Source: Spinacia oleracea (taxonomy: Eukaryota; Streptophyta; Magnoliopsida; Caryophyllales; Amaranthaceae). Taken from it: DNA of 64,000 bases. Under the pieces are notes generated by a model. That model saw only the letters and a list, made by a program, of their open reading frames with translations. It was not told the DNA's origin and made no database searches. This document shows positions 47,011 through 58,664 of the stretch, piece by piece (position 1 is the first letter of the stretch; every line of letters starts with the position of its first letter). The translations under genes were made by a program, and so were the position numbers. Location of the stretch: assembly GCF_020520425.1 (NCBI RefSeq), contig NC_079488.1, positions 86,905,285 through 86,969,284 of the forward strand, written 5' to 3'.

Positions 47011-48446
47011 TGTGAGGGGGTCGAAAAAGCACGAGGCTAATGCGTGACCTCGTCCCTCGTGGGTGTGACGATTCTTTTTATTAAATCAAGTGTAATTGGA
47101 TTTCCTGTGAGTTTACACCCAATTGACTAGTAATATAGGAGTCGCCATTCAGTTTTTAACGACAATGAGAAAAAGTGACAAAACCCGGTTATCGTGACAT
47201 AAAGGGAGTGCAATTATGTTTGACCACGACGGCCGTAGGTTCCCTTGTGATCCCTGGTGTGGGGATCTCTCAACATACACCCGCAAGGTAGAGATTGAGG
47301 GTTCGGGGGACTGTAACTACCGAGAGGAGTACTTCGCTCGTCGATAACTCCAGAGGCAGGATATCCTTACTAGCTCAGCATAAATAATTGAAGGGACATG
47401 CGTTAACTATTAAACTAATCTGAGTTGATTTTAGCAATATGCAACATATAATACTAATTCGATCGTGATTATCTGATTTAAATAGCATTAAGGGACCTAG
47501 CATGATAATCCGATTTCCCAAAAATATTATATTTGTTAGGCGTGATAGAACAATCAGATTTAGGTTAGTTTAACAGTTCATAAAAAGGGCGAGGAAAGCA
47601 GTTAAATCATCGAAAAGGGACACGTTACGACGCACCCTTGAGAGGTGCGTCACGGTTCTCAGAAAACTAACCACTTTGACTTTGCTATTTCTCCTTTTTA
47701 TTTAAAGAATCTCAATTATGGGACAGGATACGTTCTGTTCGATTTATGGATCGATTGCGACAGAACGCGTGAACAGTTTCGCAGCGAGAGGCTTAGGCTA
47801 AGGGTTGGAGTCAATACTCAGAATATAATTATGTGTTGTTGTGTGTTGTTTTCACGTCGAATTTAGGGGCCTATTTATAGGGAAGAGTTCGTGGAAAGAT
47901 AGAATTGCAGAGTTCTAATCCACAAAGAATTAGGAAAAAACACGTACCCAGGTATTTTCAGCGCCCAGAGCCAGGCGTTGAAAATAGGGTCTGGGCTGTT
48001 TTCTTTAGTCAGATTCGGATTCCCGAAATCCGTAGAGTTTGAGATTAATTCGAGTCTTTTAGCGCGTATCAATTTTGTGACGGAATGCGTCTGGGCCCGT
48101 TACGAACTCTAGGCTCGTTAGGATTTCAATTAATACGTAACTCTTATTTCCGAATTATATTAGGAATAGGATTCTCGCAGTTTTCTATCTCATTTAGGAT
48201 TTATGTTGGAATGCAACACCTAATTCTGACAGGTTTCTATCTTTTATGATTTTCCACTTTTAGAAACTACCTTTTACGGCAGTTACTATTTTTAGCAGGT
48301 TTCCATAAATAGCAGGTTTCGGGTGAAAATGAAATGGGGAATCGAGATTCGTTTATTTTATAGGAGATGCGTCGTCAAGTGGAGATTTATGCTTTCATCA
48401 TCGAACCTTTCCCTTTCGGGAATGGGGACAAAAGTAGGTGTCTACA
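47011..48446 (-). repeat. LTR (left; 3' LTR on the element's minus orientation)
   Basis: 1436 bp, TG...CA ends (TGTGAGGGGGTCG ... GTAGGTGTCTACA). Contains one palindromic module (AGCGCCCAGAGCCAGGCGTT near 47960), where the right LTR has a longer version. Confidence 0.95.
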
Positions 48447-48462
48447 GTTAGCCCCCACTTTG
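48447..48462 (-). promoter_or_regulatory. Polypurine tract
   Basis: On the minus strand AAAGTGGGGGCTAAC lies immediately before the 3' LTR (TGTAGA...), the expected place for plus-strand priming. Confidence 0.65.
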
Positions 48463-48796
48463 ATTGAGTCTTGGAGTAAGACGATGGTCAAAGTATTAGA
48501 CGGAGTGCGTCACACAAGCCGTGGTGTATTGTGACCTGTTTTGCGAGGGTCTCACGAGCCCCCGAGTGATAACATTTGACTTAAGGGTCATCACTTGAAG
48601 TGTCGACATATCCCTCACGTGTCATTGGGATTTGTCAACTGATAGTATAGAAACTTCCTCACTTTGTCATTGGGAGTAGCTACAGATGTTTTTGAAATCA
48701 AAGCTATAAAGTGTAATTGGGCCTGGCCAAGCCCAATCACGAGGTAAAAATGTTTTTTAAAGATTCTCATTTTCAGGGTTAGCTAAACGAGAAAAC

Positions 48797-48922
48797 CCCC
48801 TTGTTTTTATAGGACGTAAAACGAAGGAAAATCCAGCACCCTTGTTTTTATAGGACGTAAAACGAAGGAAAATCCAGCACCCTTGTTTTTATAGGACGTA
48901 AAACGAAGGAAAATCCAGCAAA
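48797..48922. repeat. 41 bp tandem repeat, three copies, in the LTR element
   Basis: Unit CCTTGTTTTTATAGGACGTA, AAACGAAGGAAAATCCAGCAC, three near-perfect copies, near the element's 3' end. Tandem repeats in this position are known from Ogre/Tat elements. Confidence 0.9.
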
Positions 48923-48939
48923 AGTTATCGCTGCAGCGA

Positions 48940-49435
48940 CTAAGGACCTGCGCGGTTTAATGGCGCAGACCCCGCCGGCTAAAGATGGCGAGCCTGTCCG
49001 CTAAGGGTGGACACCCCGTCCGATAGAAGTGGACAAATCTGTTTTTGAAATTTGAAAATAAGGACCTACGCGGTTCGTGGCGTAGACCCCGCCGGCTAAA
49101 GATGGCGAACCTTGTCCGCTAAGGGTGGACACCCCGTCCGATAGAAGTGGACGAATTTATTTTGAAATTTGTTTTGCTTTTTTGAAAATAAGGACCTACG
49201 TGGTTTGTGACGTAGACCCCGCCGGCTGAAGAGGGCGAGCCTATTTTAAATTTGAAGACTTTATTTTTCGAAAACTGAGGACCTGCGCGGCTAGTGACGC
49301 AGACCCCGCCCGCTGAAGGTGGGCGAGCCCTGTCCGCTAAGGGTGGACGCCCCGCTCGCTGGAGGTGAGCGAACCTGAATTCGTCTTTTCGATTTGGATT
49401 CGTGTGCCGCGATCTTGCCCGTTTGAGGTGGGCAA
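48940..49435. repeat. ~120-130 bp tandem array with short hairpins
   Basis: About four diverged units containing AAGGACCTGCGCGG...GGCGCAGACCCCGCC and GTCCGCTAAGGGTGGAC. Each block is itself a small stem-loop (GTCC...GGAC; GCCCGC...GTGGGC), giving a string of potential hairpins. Confidence 0.8.
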
Positions 49436-49859
49436 GTCCCTATTTCATTTCTTTTCTTGTGATTTCTTTTGAGAATTTCTTTTCATTTATTCTTGCAGGA
49501 GCGAATTCTTTCGAGGGATGCTCGGATTTAGTTGCAACCTGAATGTGGGTTGACAACATTCTTAGACGGACCATTGTCTTGTGGTCATCATCCTTTATGG
49601 TTTTGAGTTAGTCCTTACGGCTCAATTTTGCCACTACCTGGGTCCTTGATTAGGGGACTATGTATAGGTATCAACGGCGACCTTTGTCTTGAGGTCGTAA
49701 ACCGGTTTATTTTTTATTCTTTGAGACATCCAAACACGGGACTTCGTATAGCGTAGTCTGGGAATATTTTTTTTAACTTTGTATACTCTATATTTTCTTT
49801 CGAGCCCCCAAGAATTCGTTCTTGACGGTCATTTCTTGTTGAAGAGGTTCCTTGGGGAT

Positions 49860-52800
49860 ACGCATTTCGTAATGTCCTTGATCGTGTTTGGGATTGCGCT
49901 CGTAAGTGCGAGCGATCTTTGTAGTGGCGTGCTACTTTTAACAAAGCCGTGAGGTGCGACTTTCGGCAATTTTAAAGTCGAAGGAATATGGCAGGGCCCT
50001 ATAGAAGTCAGAAAGGGTCTGGGATCATTTTCGGCGCCAAAGCCTGGGCGTTAAAGATTTCGGCGCCCAGCGCTGGGCGCTGAAAATAATTCCTGGCGAG
50101 TTTTCTTGATGACACAGTTGGCCTCTTGTTCATTCGTTTATTTCACTTGGAAGTTCTATGTATTCTCTTCTCTTTTGTTTTTTCTTTATTTTTAGAACGT
50201 GATGATTTTCTTAAGAAGCTGTAGCCGATTGGTGGACTACGGCGCTTGTCTCTTTGGGGCGATTATTTTATGGAACTGTTGCTCTTTAAGGCGTACAGTT
50301 ATTGCAACAGTTGGGCGAGTCTATATGGCCCGAGGAACATACCTTGAGGCGTAAGACTTTGATCGCTCTTGTATATATATTTTTTTTCTTTTGAATGCGT
50401 TCGTGAATGATGATATGTATGTGCGAACGAGTGTTCATAGAATGGCCGTTGTGTGCGGTCCATTAATCAGTTTGCTTGAATCATATTTTTTTGAGCAATG
50501 ACTGATTCTGAATAGTTTGCTTAGAAGCTTGATAGGGTTTAGGCCTATTCATGAAGCTGGCTCAAACATCGTACCCTTTCGATTGTTCAAACATTTGCTT
50601 TTTCGATTTTTTATTTATTTTGCTATAGTCGTTTCGTAGCTTGGAGCCCCCAAGTATGCATGTTGGGATGCTTCCTTTTGGCGTACGATTTTTGTAGGTT
50701 CTTTTGAGAAAGATGCCTTGGGGTTCCACTCGTGTAGGTGCGAGCTATCCCTTCCGTGGTAGGTAATGTTTTGCTACTTTTAATCCTTAATATGGAAGTA
50801 GTGTGGCTTGCATTTTGAATTTGGGCGATAAGTAGTCTTTGCCTCTTTTACACATGCTCTTGGCCGTGCCTACATTAGTGCAATATGCCTTACTCTCTTT
50901 TTTAGACTTGTACTGTGGGATGGTTAAACTTTATGGTGCGACATAGGCTTGTGTGGCCTAACGGTGTGTCTTAGAACATTCCTCCAGGTGTTGGGATATC
51001 ATTTTTTTTTTTGCATTGGAGTACTTCATCACGCCTTGTTCAGGTGCTCGAACAAGTGTAGCACCTTCTGTGTGGGTTTGCACGGCTCATTACTTCGTTC
51101 GGCGCGAGGATTCATTGGTGTTTCTTTCTTATTTTTATATCTGGGCAAAACTTGGCTAGCAGAAAGAATCAGCGCCCAGGCTGGGGCGTTGAAGATATCG
51201 GCGCCCAGCTCTGGGCGTTGAAAATGATTTCTGGGCAGAGCTTTGACAGTTTTTTTTTGATTTTTTTTTCTTTCGCTTTTGCTTTGGAACGAGGTAGACT
51301 GTGTAACGGGCGCTTGTAGGGCGAGCGTTATGTGCAGTAGTTTGATCGGAGTTTTGGTGACTCGCAATTTTCAGTTACCCTTGTTAGTGGGGTAACTTTA
51401 TATATTCTAAGTAGCGCTTAGAATCTGGGAGGGGTTGTAGCCATTCTAAGGTTCGTTTTACATGATTAAATCTTAGGATTGTGCCCCTATGACATATGTA
51501 TAGCATTAGCGTCGAGAATTTGCGATGAAATCGTCATTTCGAGCATTTTTAGAGTGTTTTTCTCAAGCCTCCAACTGTAGCTACGGGATTGACTTGGGGC
51601 TATAATGCCTTGCATACGTCTTTATGCATTCATGGTGACATGGATCATGAATAGTTTGAACCAGACTCGTTTAGTGCGAGGTACGTTCGAGTAGTGATTT
51701 GCTACTTCTTTTGTAAATGTCGTATTGTGCGACATTGCCATGGTCAAGGTAGTCACATGTTGAAGTGTGCCTTGACCAAAAGCTAGGTGCCTTTCTTTAC
51801 CCATAATCATATTTAGAAATCTTTTTTGACTCACTTGCAACATCGAAGATAAACACATACTTAGCTTAAACCAACGACACTTTATTATGTTCGAAGAAGT
51901 CTTTTGAAAATTATTTGAAATCCGAGTCCTACTGTGTACAATCCGAGGTGCCCTAAGTAGGTTGACTTATAGAAGGGTTCGTACAGGATTACATGAGTGA
52001 ATCAAAATACTGGTACGATTTTGGAATGTTGTCTAAGGATTTGCTGGAAGCCAGGGTGCAGGTGTCAAGATATTACTTGTGCCCGTTTGGCATATGCTTT
52101 TAGGCGTTTAGGGCCATCTTTTCCAGAATTGCGGGAATATAAACCGTTTTCAAATTGACTTAGATTTACTTGGTGTATGTCTGCACAAAAGGTCAAGGTA
52201 TACTTAGTTCTTTCCCTAGCTCTTTCATTTCAATTTTTTTTAGCCCCCAGTTGCTATTATGTCTGCCCATTAATGATGCTTTCAGATTTCGATTTTAGAT
52301 GCCCGTGTCATATGTCTGAGTAGGGTGAGCCTTGGTTAAGTGCCAAGTCCTATTGACAATGTCTAATTTTTTCCAAAGGGGATTCGCAAGCATTTGAATT
52401 ACCATGAACGGGTGCCCTGAGTTCGAAGGAACGATGGGGCGATGCCGTAGAACAATCCTCTTTATTGCAAGCTTACCGCCTTTACTACTTGTTGGCGATC
52501 ATGACTGTGTCTAGTGGTGAAAGAAGGTCTTTAAGCGAACGACTAGGTCTAGTGGTGAAAGAAGGTCTTTAGGTGAGTTAGTTCGCTTTAGGGAGGTTCA
52601 AGTCGAGTACTTTAGAGGTCATGGACGCTTGCGCTAGCCCCCATTCAATTGAGGCAAAGCGATCTTTTGGGTCTTGGCTAAGTGCCTAGGAGTGTGAGTG
52701 CTCCTTCCGGCAAGGGTACGTGCCCTTATTATTTTTCGATGTGTGCTCATTAATTTTGGCATCTTGATGACTTGGATTCTTCTTTTGACTTAAATTTTTC

Positions 52801-55545
52801 TTTCGACTTGGGTTGCAAGTAATTAAATTTCAATAAGGGACTTCTATTTTTATTCTTGTTTTTCTATAGGCTTTAATATTTTTGCAAATTGGTTGGACCG
52901 AATCATGGATTGCCTACGTATCCGCCTTAAATAGATTTAATTTGGAATCAGGTCTTGCGTAGTTCTTAGCCTAGAAAATGGTTTCATAGAATGCCGATTT
53001 TAAACAAGTATGTTCTGAGGTGGAAACATATTATTTGAAACGGTAGAATAAGTGAAGTTTATTATTATTTAAATCTGCTGCCTTGCCGTAAGCCAAAAAA
53101 TTTGTTTTATATTTTTGAGTACATGTATTTTCTTTTCATGTGTTTTTTGGTACGTATACCTGAATACGTGTTGTACCCCTCCAAGTGTTCGTTATTTTTC
53201 CGTGCATGTGCGGATAAAATGACGAGCACTTCTGGACAAATTTTTCAGCAAGCAGAGAGATTCGGCGCCCAGGCTTGGGCGCTAAAGATTTCGGCGCCCA
53301 GCTCTGGGCGCTGAAAATGGTTTCTGGGCGGATATTTTTTGGTGCGCTAAATGCTTCTTTATTTTTCTTTTTAGACTAACTTTAGAGGCGCTTTTGCAAA
53401 GTTTCTTTTTTATTATTCACATTTTATTATTATTTTTTTGCACTTTTCATTTGTTTCCTTTTTTTTTGTTTGTGACTCAAGACGGATTGAAAGATGGGTT
53501 GAATGAGATAGGAGAATTTGTATAGGTGTTGGTCAAGCATGAAGATTATATCTGCTAGGGCTCACAATTTGCAGCTTCGTGCTAGTGTCACGAGTTTACA
53601 TCAACCAAGGCCAATGAGCAGCATGGGGACGGCTCAAGGGTATATCAACATGATGTATCCACACAAGTTATATGGTCATTATGCTAATGGTGGTATAAGA
53701 GCAGGTTTTGGAAATAAGGGGTATGACGCACGTGTCAATGGCCGTGCGTGGTTTGCGGTTGACAACGAGTTCAAGAACAAGAGTCGAGGTAATGGTTTCT
53801 TGGGTCATGGCAATGAGAACATGGATAGGTTAAAATGAGCTGAACAGGGACCCCAGAGCGAAGGCGTCTAAGAGCATAAGGATTGGAAAGGGTAGACATC
53901 GTAGAATTTTATGATTTGGATTGGTTGACTCAATTCTTTTCTTTCGTTTACTTAGGTAAATGTTGCACTACGGGATAAGTATTCTCTGGCTTGCTCTTTT
54001 CGCTCTCCCTTTTCTCTTTCTATTTTTTATTTCTTTTTTCTTGGGATTCCTCCCCAACAAAAATTCTTCAATTTTTAATTTGGGCGAAAAGGTAGATGGT
54101 TGTGGTCTTTGAGTCACGAGGCGAGACTGAGTGAGCCTCGTTTGGTAGGCCTATAGTGGACCTTTAATTTTAGTAGGCCTAGGGTGGACCTTTAAATTGT
54201 CTTACTTTGCAAGCGTATTTAGTCGTTTCTTAAAATATGCAAATAACGTAGATTCAAAATGTTGTTTTTACCTTATTGAATTTTAACGAAAGAATTACAT
54301 CGAAAGTAATTTTTTGTTTCTTTTCAGATTCCAGTTTCTGGGATTTAATTGGAAGTTGTGATTTAGACTCAAACTTTCATTAATCTTTCTGATTATAACC
54401 CGTGTATGAATACAAGGAGGTGGCCTAGACTCAAAATAATGACGTGGCGTAAGCCTATAATACTTGACCAAGCAACTCTCAGACTTAGGCTAATTGGACC
54501 ATAACTTTCGTTGGTTGACACTTTAGATTTTAACCCTTGGGTGTTCATTTGTCATGCGCCATTTTGTTTAATGTTGGCAAGGTAGTTAATTGGGGAGATC
54601 GAATTTTTATTTTTGCAAGACTAGAATCATTAGCACGGCTTCTCTCTTAGTGTGTATTGCTTTACCCCAATGGTAGCCCTATTGGTATGCCGATTTGGGT
54701 ATTTTCATGGTTGGTCATGTTGCATTCATGGAAAATCTTTTAGTCCGTACTTAATAGTATTTCAAGGAGTGAGTGACTCGAGAGGACTATGATAGTCGTG
54801 ACCCAATGTGATCATAAGCCTTGAGGCCATTAATTTTTTGCCAATGGTATTGATACCTTAGGTTCACTTTGGAGGTTGTGCGACTATGGAGGAATGATTT
54901 TCAGAATGTGACTGTTTCCATTTTGCAAATACTATAATATATTCTTTTATTGGTGAGAGAGAATATTAAGGCCGTGGGTTCTTAGGAAGGGATGACAATT
55001 ACATATGGGTGCTCATTGATTTAAATGTTAGGAAGGGAGACTCAATATGGTTTAACCTTTTAACTTGCAGAACGACACCAAGCATTAGGACCGATTCTAT
55101 GGATAAGACAACTAAGACTTAGGATTTAGATTGTACTTTGTCATAGCCTAGTCTAGACTCGGATTTACTTATTTTTCATTTGAACATTTATTTTTTTCTT
55201 GAAGACTTTATTCGAACATTATTTTTTGAATACTTTGCCCATGTGACACTCAAGGTCGTTTAATTAGCATGCTCGGTTTTGGTGCCGAGCATTGTCGTCG
55301 TAGGAGGCCTAACAACGACACAAGGAGTTATTTATTTTTTACAAGTCGCTTTTAGAATCGAGTGCCTTTTCATACGCCCTCACAGCAATTTTTTCCGAAA
55401 AGTTTTTTTTTTGCTACGTATTTTTTTCTTATGCGCGGGCACCGAGGCTGTTGTGCCTGACCAAAAGGCCAGGCAGCAACTTCAGCGCCCAGCAGTGGGC
55501 GTGAGAAATTTAAGCGCCCAGCCAGGGGCGTTGAAAATGCGTCCC
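49860..55545. repeat. Diverged internal repeats and palindromic GGCGCC modules of the LTR element
   Basis: Paired palindromic modules (CGGCGCCCAG-C-CTGGGCGCTGAA type) occur at about 50033-50092, 51169-51227, 53262-53318 and 55480-55540, and in both LTRs. Separate hairpins of type CTCGTNNNGTGCGAG recur at 49897-49914, 50728-50745 and 51665-51681, each followed by TAGTG...TGCTACTTTT. The internal region thus looks like old, diverged tandem units rather than decayed gag-pol. Confidence 0.7.
53515..53885 (+). pseudogene. Captured fragment of a YTH-domain m6A reader gene (ECT type)
   Basis: Open frame with SLHQPRPMSSMGTAQGYINM, MYPHKLYGHYANGG, GYDARVNGRAWFAVDNEFKN and RGNGFLGHGNENMDRLK. One base out of frame it continues NELNRDPRAKASKS. 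This order matches the region just before the YTH domain in plant ECT (YTHDF-like) proteins, which bind N6-methyladenosine in mRNA. The YTH fold itself is absent and a single-base shift at 53836-53840 ends the frame. The fragment is antisense to the LTR element, so a full-length element transcript would be complementary to ECT mRNA. Confidence 0.8.
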
Positions 55546-55763
55546 TGGCTGGTTCTCGTTTTCTGTTTGCGTCTACTTTTGTTTATGCGACTTCAATTTT
55601 GCGTGCTTGCCTAATAACGTCCTTTACGCGTTGTGCAGCGTTTGTGGGATTCGTTACGGCCATCCCGAGCGTCGCTTATTTTTGTGGCGATCGTTCGGGC
55701 TTGCGGAACACGTATTTTGGTATAACTCTTTGGCCAATTGGTTCATGAATGTTTGGGCAATTT

Positions 55764-56039
55764 TTAAGGTCGTTGGTTTTCTAGCATTATTTGTCTAGCA
55801 TTATTCGTACGCACAATCATAACATAGTCACCTAGTTCGCTACATATAACTACATTACAAACATGGATTTGAAAATTAAATATGTCACGTAGTTTATGAT
55901 AGGCTTCTATGGGTAGTATTTGCGCCTGGCTTGGTACCGCTTCTATCGTAGATCCAACACATGCCCCGGTCGAGGTAGTGTCTTCAACAGACGAATTTCG
56001 CTCAAGAGGCCAACCCGCAAGTGCAAGCCAAGGGGGCAT
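55764..56039 (-). other. Unidentified ORF next to the primer-binding site
   Basis: 91 codons on the element's coding strand: MPPWLALAGWPLERNSSVED ... IDLF-like text absent; middle LPIEAYHKLRDIFNFQIHVC. It lies ~290 bp downstream of the primer-binding site, where gag would begin. No Gag zinc knuckle or other domain is visible. It could be a gag relic or chance. Confidence 0.25.
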
Positions 56040-56328
56040 GCAGGCGAGAGGGACCTAATGAGCGAGCGATTGGGTTCGGGATAGGTGTACTACCTGCACA
56101 AGTACCGAGTGGGCAACATGCGCGGCGTATGCACCCCCCTATTGGGGAAAAAAGGTATCCTTATTCCCAACTCCCGAGGGAGCCGAGATTCGTTATGCGG
56201 TTCTGCCCGTTCACATCAATATGCTGATTTTCAGGTCGTCCCAACTTGATGGGGAAATAAACGCGGGGTAGGATCGTTTCACCCTTCGGCTATTTTGATT
56301 ACCTACAAGCACGAGTATTTCCTTCACT

Positions 56329-56347
56329 ATCCCCAGTGGAGTCGCCA
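56329..56347 (-). promoter_or_regulatory. Primer-binding site, tRNA-Arg type
   Basis: The plus strand reads ATCCCCAGTGGAGTCGCCA, identical to what I recall as the 3' end of plant tRNA-Arg(ACG) with CCA. On the minus strand this is its complement, one base inside the 5' LTR, as required for priming. Confidence 0.85.
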
Positions 56348-56348
56348 C

Positions 56349-57813
56349 TGTGAGGGGGTCGAAAAAGCACGAGGCTAATGCGTGACCTCGTCCCTCGTGG
56401 GTGTGACGATTCTTTTTATTCAATCAAGTGTAATTGGATTTCCTGTGAGTTTACACCCAATTGACTAGTAATATAGGAGTCGCCATTCAGTTTTTAACGA
56501 CAATGAGAAAAAGTGACAAAACCCGGTTATCGTGACATAAAGGGAGTGCAATTATGTTTTACCACGACGGCCGTAGGTTCCCTTGTGATCCCTGGTGTGG
56601 GGATCTCTCAACATACACCCGCAAGGTAGAGATTGAGGGTTCGGGGGACTGTAACTACCGAGAGGAGTACTTCGCTCGTCGATAACTCCAGAGGCAGGAT
56701 ATCCTTACTAGCTCGGCATAAATAATTGAAGGGACATGCGTTAACTATTAAACTAATCTGAGTTGATTTTAGCAATATGCAACATATAATACTAATTCGA
56801 TCGTGATTATCTGATTTAAATAGCATTAAGGGACCTAGCATGATAATCCGATTTCCCAAAAATATTATATTTGTTAGGCGTGATAGAACAATCAGATTTA
56901 GGTTAGTTTAACAGTTCATAAAAAGGGCGAGGAAAGCAGTTAAATCATCGAAAAGGGACACGTTACGACGCACCCTTGAGAGGTGCGTCACGGTTCTCAG
57001 AAAACTAACCACTTTGACTTTGCTATTTCTCCTTTTTATTTAAAGAATCTCAATTATGGGACAGGATACGTTCTGTTCGATTTATGGATCGATTGCGACA
57101 GAACGCGTGAACAGTTTCGCAGCGAGAGGCTTAGGCTAAGGGTTGGAGTCAATACTCAGAATATAATTATGTGTTGTTGTGTGTTGTTTTCACGTCGAAT
57201 TTAGGGGCCTATTTATAGGGAAGAGTTCGTGGAAAGATAGAATTGCAGAGTTCTAATCCACAAAGAATTAGGAAAAAACACGTACCCAGGTATTTTCAGC
57301 GCCCAGGCCTGGGCGCCGAAGATTTTGGCGCCCAGAGCCAGGCGTTGAAAATAGAGTCTGGGCTGTTTTCTTTAGTCAGATTCGGATTCCTGAAATCCGT
57401 AGAGTTTGAGATTAATTCGAGTCTTTTAGCGCGTATCAATTTTGTGACGGAATGCGTCTGGGCCCGTTACGAACTCTAGGCTCGTTAGGATTTCAATTAA
57501 TACGTAACTCTTATTTCCGAATCATATTAGGAATAGGATTCTCGCAGTTTTCTATCTCATTTAGGATTTATGTTGGAATGCAACACCTAATTCTGACAGG
57601 TTTCTATCTTTTATGATTTGCCACTTTTAGAAGCTACCTTTTACGGCAGTTACTATTTTTAGCAGGTTTCCATAAATAGCAGGTTTCGGGTGAAAATGAA
57701 ATGGGGAATCGAGATTCGTTTATTTTATAGGAGATGCGTCGTCAAGTGGAGATTTATGCTTTCATCATCGAACCTTTCCCTTTCGGGAATGGGGACAAAA
57801 GTAGGTGTCTACA
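56349..57813 (-). repeat. LTR (right; 5' LTR on the element's minus orientation)
   Basis: 1465 bp and nearly identical to the left LTR. The extra ~29 bp at about 57304-57332 adds a second palindromic unit (GCCTGGGCGCCGAAGATTTT). Confidence 0.95.
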
Positions 57814-57818
57814 GAAGG

Positions 57819-57845
57819 CACAAGTAAACGATCATCACTAAGATA
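57819..57845 (+). pseudogene. LINE piece 2
   Basis: Short stretch between the LTR element's right duplication and the next insertion; CACAAGTAAACGATCATCAC gives VNDHH in the LINE frame. Confidence 0.5.
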
Positions 57846-58450
57846 AAATTTTGTTAGATTCCGAAGTGAGGGAAGCTAAGTTGCCCCTCTCTCCCTCTCT
57901 CCCTCTTTTTAGGGTTTACAAAAATTAGGGTTTTCTAGGGCGGAAATAGCCAATTTTCTTCGGAAATTTGGTTATTTCCGCCCCTTCCCTTTCAATTCGT
58001 TGTGTTTTTGGTTAGATCTCAATAAAACCACATAGTTTCATTGTGGTAAGTACCCCTATGATGGGTTTGATTGTTTCGGTGTAATAAGTACCCCAAGGTG
58101 GGTTTGTTTTTAGTTAAGTTTTGTGTGTTTAGTTTAGTTCAGGTTGTTTCTTTGGTAAAGATTTATGCGGGATCGAAGAGAATGTCAATCTTTCGACTAC
58201 AATTATCAGACGGAAATCATATTTGTCACGGCTACAACAGATCTATAGACCCCCTCGTCATTGAAGGATGTAAATCGCAGCGATATAAAAGAGGGTATAC
58301 AAAATGTTTGATATACTACGATCGTAGCTATGGTGAAAGGAAGTTTTTATTTGATTCGATTGTTATGTATTTGTTAGATTTAAATCTTTATGTAGATGTC
58401 GTATGACTTTTTATCAATGAATTAATTTGTTTTATCAAAAAAAAAAAGAT
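57846..58450 (+). mobile_element. Poly(A)-tailed retroposed sequence inside the LINE
   Basis: About 600 bp ending in an A-run (58438-58448), flanked by AAGATAA (57839-57845 and 58446-58453, overlapping the tail), as made by LINE-type retrotransposition. The start is leader-like (CTCTCTCCCTCTTTTTAGGG). An imperfect inverted repeat GGCGGAAATAGCC / GGTTATTTCCGCC is at 57938-57983. An ORF (58071-58406) was not recognised. It could be a processed mRNA copy or a SINE. Confidence 0.5.
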
Positions 58451-58664
58451 AAGTTTGGGTCAAATGAGTTAGTGAATATTATATCAAGGGGAGAAGCCTT
58501 ACCACCATTACTGTTCCATCTCAAGCTTTTTGGGTGGTAAGGAAGACTATGAGTTCATTAGAGACTTAAATAGCTTTTTCATGGCGGTTGTGATCTTTTT
58601 CATCAAATGCATTTTTCTGTCAGGTATGTCTATAATCAATTAAAGGGTGATATTCCTAATGTGG
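58449..58664 (+). pseudogene. LINE piece 3
   Basis: DKFGSNELVNIISRGEAL-like frame, then the region reading FSVRYVYNQLKGDIPNV before the next insertion. Confidence 0.65.

Larger units (their letters stand above)
47011..57813 (-). mobile_element. Nonautonomous Tat/Ogre-type LTR retrotransposon (LARD), 10.8 kb
   Basis: Bounded by near-identical LTRs and a 5 bp target duplication GAAGG (47006-47010, 57814-57818). The minus-strand order is 5' LTR (57813-56349), primer-binding site (56347-56329), ~7.9 kb internal region, purine-rich tract (48447-48460), 3' LTR (48446-47011). No gag, protease, RT or integrase was seen in either strand, so movement would need proteins from a related autonomous element. 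The tRNA-Arg primer site is typical of Ogre/Tat Ty3 elements. The LTRs differ by about eight substitutions and one ~29 bp indel by eye, so insertion was recent. It sits inside a LINE. Confidence 0.9.

Noticed and set aside
47645-57204. Identical 73-codon ORFs in both LTRs (47645-47866 and 56983-57204)
   Set aside because: Identity only reflects the recent LTR duplication; on the strand opposite to the element's transcription and without a recognised domain.
58071-58406. 111-codon ORF in the retroposed sequence
   Set aside because: No domain recognised and no homologous frame elsewhere in the window; kept only as part of the element.
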